From an uncultured Prevotella sp. (GTDB lineage: Bacteria; Bacteroidota; Bacteroidia; Bacteroidales; Bacteroidaceae), in the NCBI GenBank assembly GCA_945875635.1, contig CAMCLD010000023.1, forward strand, positions 1 to 32,451: DNA of 32,451 nt, given 5' to 3'. Made by a program: the position numbers and the translations under genes. The notes under the pieces are model-generated. The model searched no databases. It was not told where the DNA came from and saw nothing but the letters and a program-made list of their open reading frames with translations. Below, in pieces: positions 28,172 through 32,451 of this stretch. Every line of letters starts with the position of its first letter. The stretch's first letter is position 1.

Positions 28172-28283
28172 ATAACTCACCAGCATAACTCACCAGCATA
28201 ACTCACCAGCATAACTCACCAGCATAACTCCCCAGCATAACTCACCAGCATAACTCCCCATTATAACTCCCCATTATAACTCC
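28172..28283. repeat. 13-bp minisatellite array, right copy
   Basis: Eight full copies and one partial copy of a 13-bp unit are present. Five are ATAACTCACCAGC (28172-28223 and 28237-28249), one is ATAACTCCCCAGC (28224-28236), and two are ATAACTCCCCATT (28250-28275). The last two are identical to units in the array at 70-255, so both arrays belong to one repeat family in the same orientation. The copies are more homogeneous here, which suggests recent expansion. The array fills much of the 365-bp gap between the last fimbrillin gene and the larger giant gene. Confidence 0.9.
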
Positions 28284-28336
28284 TTTCTTGCCTTCCTTTA
28301 CTTGCGAAAGTTGAGTATATATGTTTCAAGAACGAT

Positions 28337-28349
28337 GGACAAGTTGTCC
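28337..28349 (-). terminator. Small palindrome after the third fimbrillin gene
   Basis: GGACAAGTTGTCC is a 13-bp palindrome (6-bp arms and one central base) 35 bp beyond the stop of the fimbrillin lipoprotein gene. It could form part of a 3'-end structure. It lacks a following U-tract on the minus strand and has almost no loop, so termination is only weakly supported. It may instead be a protein-binding palindrome. Confidence 0.25.
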
Positions 28350-28383
28350 GTGACCTAAATCACTATGTTGCGGTACGCTCCTG

Positions 28384-29556
28384 TCATTCAACGAGGAGGA
28401 GACCTTCAGCCTTGTCTTCGTCGGCGAGCACATAGAGGTAACGCGGCTTTATGAGAATGCGTATGGCATTGACATGTCCTGGGAATCCCGCCTTCAATCC
28501 GCTGAAATTTGTCTTGCTGAGGACGATGTGGCTGGTGATGTCCTTTCGCGTGGTGACATTGTTGCCGTCAGCGTCTGTCAGCTCCACATCGTAGGTCACT
28601 TCGATAGTGGGATTGAATGCGTCCATGGGGATGGTGTAGAAGTTTTTTCCCCATTTTCGGTATTTCTCCGATGTGACAATCACTGTCTTGCCTCCATCGT
28701 CGTAGTTCGTGTCAGAGCCGTCAGAGGCATATTCGATATTGATCGGGTCAACCTTCTCGACAGCTATATCAGACCATGTGATGCTGCCTGCGCTCCATGT
28801 GCCCTGTACGGCATCCCATGTGTAGGATCGTGAGACTGTGCCTGAGACAGGCAGCTTGTCGCCATAGACATTCACGCCTTTCACGCGGAAGTGGCGTATC
28901 TTGTCCATGGAGGGGTCTATCATGAACTGGATGTTGAATCCAGTGAGCGTCTGGTCAAAGAGGAGGTTTATCACATCGCCCATGGCAGCCGACTCATGCA
29001 CAGGCAGATTGCTTATGAGCGGAGCCTGGCGGCTGTCGAAGATGAGCGGCAGGGCGCAGCTCTCAGAGCGGCTGACAGGGAAGGACAGCGCAAACGTAGA
29101 TGGCTTTTCTGCCACGGGGGCAAACGCAGGCTGCGTTCCCTGATAGGGCTGATAGGGCATATAACCAAGAAAGTCGAACGACTCATAGGCAACATAGTCT
29201 GGCCAGTACTTCACATCAGCAGAGTTTGTGTAGTCCCATGTTTTTTTCTCAGTGCCGTAGGTGAAACTGATGTTGCCAAGAATGGTTTTGGACGAGAGCG
29301 AGGCAGCGTCTGTAACGGCAGGTAGCTCATAGAATCCGAAAACGCCCATGGTCTGCGGATGCTTCTCAACGGAATATGGTTCGTAGTTCGAAGCGCGCGT
29401 AACTTCTTTCTCAGTCGATACGGAGAAAGTGATTGTGCCAAAGCCGTCGGGTTTCTGAACCGGCAGGTCATCGTCGCTCTGGCAGGCGGTGAGCATTGCC
29501 GTAGCAGCCACGGAGACGGCGAAATATCTCATGAAGTGGAAACTGCGGATAAGCAT
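28384..29556 (-). CDS. Fimbrillin-family (Mfa-like) surface lipoprotein
   Basis: A 390-residue lipoprotein of the Bacteroidales fimbrillin/Mfa_like type. The signal peptide ends in the lipobox MLTAC with Cys25 as the lipidated residue. It is followed by QSDDD, which resembles the acidic lipoprotein export signal that sends Bacteroidetes lipoproteins to the cell surface. EVTRAS (Arg54) sits where Porphyromonas fimbrillins are cut by an Arg-specific protease so that subunits can polymerise by strand exchange. The late segment 'VLSKTNFSGLKAGF' followed by alternating beta strands (NAIRILIKP) is typical of these folds. Met9 is an alternative start that also leaves a good signal peptide. It is the last of three fimbrillin-like genes, 87 bp after the previous one. 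Whether it is shaft, anchor or tip subunit cannot be told from sequence alone. Confidence 0.8.
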   Translation of the reverse strand: MLIRSFHFMRYFAVSVAATAMLTACQSDDDLPVQKPDGFGTITFSVSTEKEVTRASNYEPYSVEKHPQTMGVFGFYELPAVTDAASLSSKTILGNISFTYGTEKKTWDYTNSADVKYWPDYVAYESFDFLGYMPYQPYQGTQPAFAPVAEKPSTFALSFPVSRSESCALPLIFDSRQAPLISNLPVHESAAMGDVINLLFDQTLTGFNIQFMIDPSMDKIRHFRVKGVNVYGDKLPVSGTVSRSYTWDAVQGTWSAGSITWSDIAVEKVDPINIEYASDGSDTNYDDGGKTVIVTSEKYRKWGKNFYTIPMDAFNPTIEVTYDVELTDADGNNVTTRKDITSHIVLSKTNFSGLKAGFPGHVNAIRILIKPRYLYVLADEDKAEGLLLVE

Positions 29557-29605
29557 ATCTTGTTCTTCTATATATGTTTAATATTGGTTAGTAGTTTATT
29601 ATTGT

Positions 29606-29620
29606 AGGGCAACGTGCCCT
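29606..29620 (-). terminator. Short intercistronic hairpin
   Basis: AGGGCA (29606-29611) pairs with TGCCCT (29615-29620) around a 3-nt loop, 24 bp after the stop of the middle fimbrillin gene and about 50 bp before the next start. No U-tract follows, so partial termination or 3'-end protection, giving unequal subunit amounts, is more likely than a full stop. Confidence 0.35.
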
Positions 29621-29643
29621 ATCTCTTGCAGTGGCAGGACTGT

Positions 29644-30783
29644 TCACCAGTCGTCGGTGCCGGTGCCTTCGTTGTCGAAATTGGTGTCTTCAAGCCATTC
29701 CTCCACCTGTACAGGAGTCAGCTCAATGGCACCGTCGGGGTCGTTCATCTGTGCTGGAGCCCACTGCTGCACCTTGTTCTGAGCAATGTTGATTTTGCTT
29801 AGAGTTGCCTTATAGTAGCGTTTGTTATTATCTGAGTCGTGACCAATGACATAAAGAGTGCTTTTCACGCCGAGCGACTTGAGGTCTATCGGGGCGAACA
29901 TCATGTAGAGGACAATGTAAGCCTTGCCGTATTGGTTAGACCACAGCACGCATTCGTTTTTCATTCCAGTATCATCCCACACTTTGAAACCGTTCTCTCC
30001 CAACTTCAGCGATACGGAATGGCTGGTGACGGGATTGGTGAAAGCATCAGCTGAGACGGACTTGCTGATGTCCATCTCCGCATCTACGATGAAGTCAGCC
30101 TCCTTGTTTATTACATATATTTCATCATAGGTTATCTGGTCTGTCACTTTCAAGAAGAAACGAACAATTGAGGAAAGACGCTGATACTCGAAATGCAGGC
30201 TTCCATCCACCGGCGAGACAGCAGTGGATGTCTGATAGTCGTATTTAGGTAAATGCTCTCCTGCTGCCACCTCTGAAGCCTCGTAATCCTTACGGTTGCT
30301 ACCTACGGCATAGTAATCCTTCATATCTACCATATTATTCTGCACCTGATCGCGAAAAGACACAGGAACAGAATTGCTTCCACCCTCATTATTGGCATAT
30401 ACAGGAAGATAGGAAAGGTATGTTGTTCCTTTGGTTATATTGAAGGCTACGTCACCATCATTGGTTTTGAAAGACGCCTTATGGTTAGATAACACTTTAT
30501 CAACATTGAAAACAGATTGGGTACTTGGGTTATCTGCAGTATAGGGGAACACACCTATCTTGTCTGTTTCCTGCCATGAGAAAAGCATCGTTTTCGTCTT
30601 ATAATCGAACGAGAGTGTGCTGCGTGTCTGAACCTGAGCATCTGTCTCAATTTGGGCAAGTGTACCATAAACACCCTCATCTGTCTCAACATTGCCACTA
30701 TTGTCCGTTGACTCTAAGTCAACATCATGGTTGCATGCCATCAAGATTGTAGCCAAAAGAATGTAATATATAGTCTTTTTCAT
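29644..30783 (-). CDS. Fimbrillin-family lipoprotein
   Basis: A 379-residue fimbrillin-like lipoprotein. The short signal peptide ends in the lipobox LMAC (Cys17), followed by NHDVDLE, which is acidic but less like the standard surface-export signal than in its neighbour. QVQTRSTLSF places an Arg at residue 54 in a 'TR(A/S)' context, the same position as in the next gene, consistent with Arg-protease maturation in type V pili. The middle ('FEYQRLSSIVRFFLKVTD') matches the usual core of the family ('H.LS.i.f.l.v'). The C-terminus is unusually acidic with several Trp residues (VEEWLEDTNFDNEG...DDW), a tail often seen in Bacteroidales fimbrillins. It is preceded by a 173-bp gap containing an 11-bp inverted repeat. 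Subunit role is unassigned. Confidence 0.8.
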   Translation of the reverse strand: MKKTIYYILLATILMACNHDVDLESTDNSGNVETDEGVYGTLAQIETDAQVQTRSTLSFDYKTKTMLFSWQETDKIGVFPYTADNPSTQSVFNVDKVLSNHKASFKTNDGDVAFNITKGTTYLSYLPVYANNEGGSNSVPVSFRDQVQNNMVDMKDYYAVGSNRKDYEASEVAAGEHLPKYDYQTSTAVSPVDGSLHFEYQRLSSIVRFFLKVTDQITYDEIYVINKEADFIVDAEMDISKSVSADAFTNPVTSHSVSLKLGENGFKVWDDTGMKNECVLWSNQYGKAYIVLYMMFAPIDLKSLGVKSTLYVIGHDSDNNKRYYKATLSKINIAQNKVQQWAPAQMNDPDGAIELTPVQVEEWLEDTNFDNEGTGTDDW

Positions 30784-30871
30784 GTCTTTATTGTTTTACT
30801 TATTAAAGATTCGCATGCCTCCGACATGCTGTCAGGAGTTTCCTTGAGCTAAGCGAAAAAACAATTTGGCG

Positions 30872-30947
30872 AGTTGACAAGTTAGTAGTTTTTCTGGTTA
30901 TTGTCAAACTCAAGCTATAAGAGTAGCAACCTGTTGACTTGTCAACT
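30872..30947. repeat. 11-bp inverted repeat between the first two fimbrillin genes
   Basis: AGTTGACAAGT (30872-30882) and ACTTGTCAACT (30937-30947) are perfect inverted repeats flanking 54 bp. The right arm lies within a near-palindrome of its own, GTTGACTTGTCAAC (30933-30946). Past the left arm the minus strand has a short T-run (about 30855-30861). It could be a long-loop terminator for the upstream fimbrillin gene, an operator pair, or a small invertible segment ahead of the next gene. The sequence does not decide. Confidence 0.45.
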
Positions 30948-30956
30948 AAAGTAGCA

Positions 30957-32039
30957 TCACTTTTCAATATTGAATAAGTATTTCTTGCCATTTCGTATAT
31001 AAATCCCATGTTTGGCAGTCTGTGTAACCCGCATTCCCGAAATGGAAAAGATGTCTGCATTCAGCGAATTCTCCGTACGTTCTCTCTCAACACATTCTAC
31101 TGCCGTAACAGTACCACCTCTAAGGGGATGCATGTCGTCATGCAGGAAATCTGATGCTTCCACAGATGGCGCATAAAGGGTGGATGCTGGTGTAGTAGAT
31201 GTCGTTGAGCGTGGAGATACTATCTCTCCCCCACTACAGCCGGCATAACCAAGAACGACATTGTATGACTTTCCAGCTATGAACTGTTCTCCCTCAATGG
31301 TTGTTTCAAACTCTTTGCCGTCTGCTGTGAGCAACGTTGCCTTAAGCGATTTGCCAGTGATATCTAATGGATAAATTATCATATATGTGACAAGAGACTG
31401 ACCATCACCGGTTGAAACGCCTTCAAGGTTCAGTGAAAACGTGGAAGACATGGAAGTAGGAGTAACTGATTGCGCTGGAAGGCTCATTGTCGCATCTGTC
31501 ATGAAAAGAGGTTCGTTGGAAGCAAGGGTAAGCGATTTGAAACTTGTGCCTTTGTCCAGCCGCCATTCCATCCTGACGATGCAACCAAGATGCCTAAGCT
31601 GTATGTCTGCCGTAGTATCGCCAGTAGTATATCTCGCCATCATGAAATCGTAAGCGGATAAATGGGAAGCATCATCGTTTCTCACCTGGTGCTGCCCGGA
31701 ATAAGATATAGGCAGTGATGTAATCTCATGACCTTCTGTAACATAGCGTGTGGTATAAGGAGCATAGGCATAGTAGTTGGTATTTGCCACTGTGCTCCAA
31801 CCTTTCAGGGTTAAGATAGCATACAACGGATTGGCATCTACAGTCTCCACCTCACCATATATACGCGAGCCAGCCACCGTATAAGTACCCACCCCATCTT
31901 TCGGTTTCCAGCCAAACTGCACATTGCCGTCAGTGTCGAAATCATAGTTTCCCGCATATCCACTTCCAACCATCATAATGGACAACAGGATGGTCATGAA
32001 GTTTCTATTAATACATAAACAATTCTTTTTAGTATTCAT
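30957..32039 (-). CDS. Fimbrillin-like protein with sorting-like C-terminal tail
   Basis: About 360 residues from the likely start at 32039 (MNTKKN); an in-frame ATG at 32048 adds three residues. The signal peptide (NFMTILLSIMMVGSGYAG) has no lipobox cysteine, unlike the next two genes. The body resembles fimbrillin-like proteins ('FMMARYTTGD', 'IQLRHLGCIVRMEWRL', a late 'FIAGKSYNVVLGY'). The equivalent segment in Mfa-like proteins is 'd.m......l.f.H.La.v.f.l....f..G..Y...v'. After a Ser/Thr/Pro-rich linker the protein ends in FSISGMRVTQ...HGIYIRNGKK, closely resembling the end of the giant pectinesterase protein and Bacteroidales C-terminal sorting motifs. It is probably exported by that route instead of as a lipoprotein. 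It is the first gene of the five-gene minus-strand run. The fimbrillin assignment is less certain than for its neighbours. Confidence 0.65.
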   Translation of the reverse strand: MNTKKNCLCINRNFMTILLSIMMVGSGYAGNYDFDTDGNVQFGWKPKDGVGTYTVAGSRIYGEVETVDANPLYAILTLKGWSTVANTNYYAYAPYTTRYVTEGHEITSLPISYSGQHQVRNDDASHLSAYDFMMARYTTGDTTADIQLRHLGCIVRMEWRLDKGTSFKSLTLASNEPLFMTDATMSLPAQSVTPTSMSSTFSLNLEGVSTGDGQSLVTYMIIYPLDITGKSLKATLLTADGKEFETTIEGEQFIAGKSYNVVLGYAGCSGGEIVSPRSTTSTTPASTLYAPSVEASDFLHDDMHPLRGGTVTAVECVERERTENSLNADIFSISGMRVTQTAKHGIYIRNGKKYLFNIEK

Positions 32040-32095
32040 TTTCAGCATAACAGGATTTCTTTTCCTGCAGTCTTGTTAGTAATTTCAATTTAGGT

Positions 32096-32148
32096 TTATC
32101 AAGGCTTTGATGGCCAAGATTGTGCTTTCGTTCGCTTATCAAGGCTTT
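32096..32148. promoter_or_regulatory. Paired direct repeat upstream of the first fimbrillin gene
   Basis: TTATCAAGGCTTT is repeated exactly at 32096-32108 and 32136-32148, a spacing of 40 bp (close to four helical turns). It falls within the presumed 5' untranslated region or promoter of the first fimbrillin-like gene. It could be a two-site operator. No regulator gene is present in the window to assign to it. Confidence 0.4.
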
Positions 32149-32165
32149 AGATTACCTTTGAATTA

Positions 32166-32173
32166 CAAATTTA
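32166..32173 (-). promoter_or_regulatory. Candidate Bacteroidales -7 promoter box
   Basis: On the minus strand this reads TAAATTTG, a full match to the Bacteroidales -7 consensus TAnnTTTG, about 130 bp upstream of the first fimbrillin-like gene. A clear -33 TTTG partner is not seen at the expected distance, so the call rests on one box. Confidence 0.35.
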
Positions 32174-32326
32174 AGCAATTATTCTTGATATATGAACTAT
32201 TTTTCTACTATTTTTATCAAGGAAAGTGTTTTGGGACACATTTACACCTCATTCGGGTATATTAAACTATTGCAGTTAACCAACAGAATTAATCAAATCC
32301 CTATTTTTATCGGACAGCAATAATTA

Positions 32327-32451
32327 TTAGCACAGAAGTTTATCAAAGGTTGTATCCGTAAACGTACGCCAAATTTCGAGCTTCACCTTCTTGTATTCAT
32401 CGAAGAGTTGCCCCAATCGTTCTATCTCGAACACCAGACGGAGTTCGTTCT
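32327..32451 (-). CDS. 3' end of an unidentified gene (partial)
   Basis: The last 40 codons of a minus-strand frame are visible, ending at TAA (32327-32329). The peptide begins NELRLVFEIERLGQLFDEYK and ends FTDTTFDKLLC. It is charged, probably alpha-helical and rich in Glu/Lys/Leu, and reads like a real protein end. It is too short to assign to a family. The gene continues beyond the window. Confidence 0.4.
   Translation of the reverse strand, partial: NELRLVFEIERLGQLFDEYKKVKLEIWRTFTDTTFDKLLC

Larger units (their letters stand above)
32049..32326. other. AT-rich upstream region of the fimbrillin/giant gene run
   Basis: No gene is visible. The region has two exact copies of TTATCAAGGCTTT (32096-32108 and 32136-32148), 40 bp apart, with weaker TTATCAA copies further right (about 32215 and 32341). 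It also holds a candidate promoter box at 32166-32173. This is the likely control region for the whole minus-strand cluster. Confidence 0.5.

Overview
The window looks like Bacteroidales DNA, most likely Prevotellaceae. The evidence is three fimbrillin-like proteins, C-terminal tails of the type 'ISGQ.V...GIYI..GK', lipoprotein signals followed by acidic residues, and A-rich leaders without Shine-Dalgarno sequences. The genus is an inference from these family features; no marker gene is present.

Left edge (1-1858): a 13-bp minisatellite (70-255) is followed by about 550 bp without a convincing gene. That stretch holds a hairpin-rich element with short terminal inverted repeats and three copies of a motif spaced exactly 33 bp apart. 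Next comes a small + strand operon: a maltose/galactoside-type O-acetyltransferase and a CrcB/Fluc fluoride channel, overlapping by 4 bp. A strong hairpin at 1832-1858 separates this operon from the convergent giant gene.

The rest (1920-32048) is five genes, all on the minus strand. In transcription order they are: a fimbrillin-like protein without a lipobox but with a sorting-like tail (30957-32039); two fimbrillin-family lipoproteins (29644-30783, 28384-29556); a protein of about 5,376 residues dominated by a glycine-turn repeat domain, probably a parallel beta-helix (11888-28018); and a 3,281-residue protein with a complete pectinesterase (CE8-type) domain at each end (1920-11765). The giants together fill about 26 kb. 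A second 13-bp minisatellite of the same family, plus a 7-bp tandem repeat, lies just upstream of the larger giant. Related arrays therefore bracket the two-giant block. A 3' fragment of another minus-strand gene enters at the right edge.

How the parts may work together (inference): the fimbrillins would form or anchor a surface appendage, as in the Fim/Mfa (type V) pili of Porphyromonas. The two giants carry signal peptides and C-terminal tails resembling type IX secretion sorting signals, so they would be exported and held at the cell surface. One would be a very long adhesin-like rod and the other a pectin de-esterifying enzyme, which suggests attachment to plant cell-wall particles. The most unusual structure is a higher-order repeat in the larger giant. 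Nine glycine-rich coils form a unit of about 510-534 residues, present as two full copies with partial or degenerate copies on both sides.
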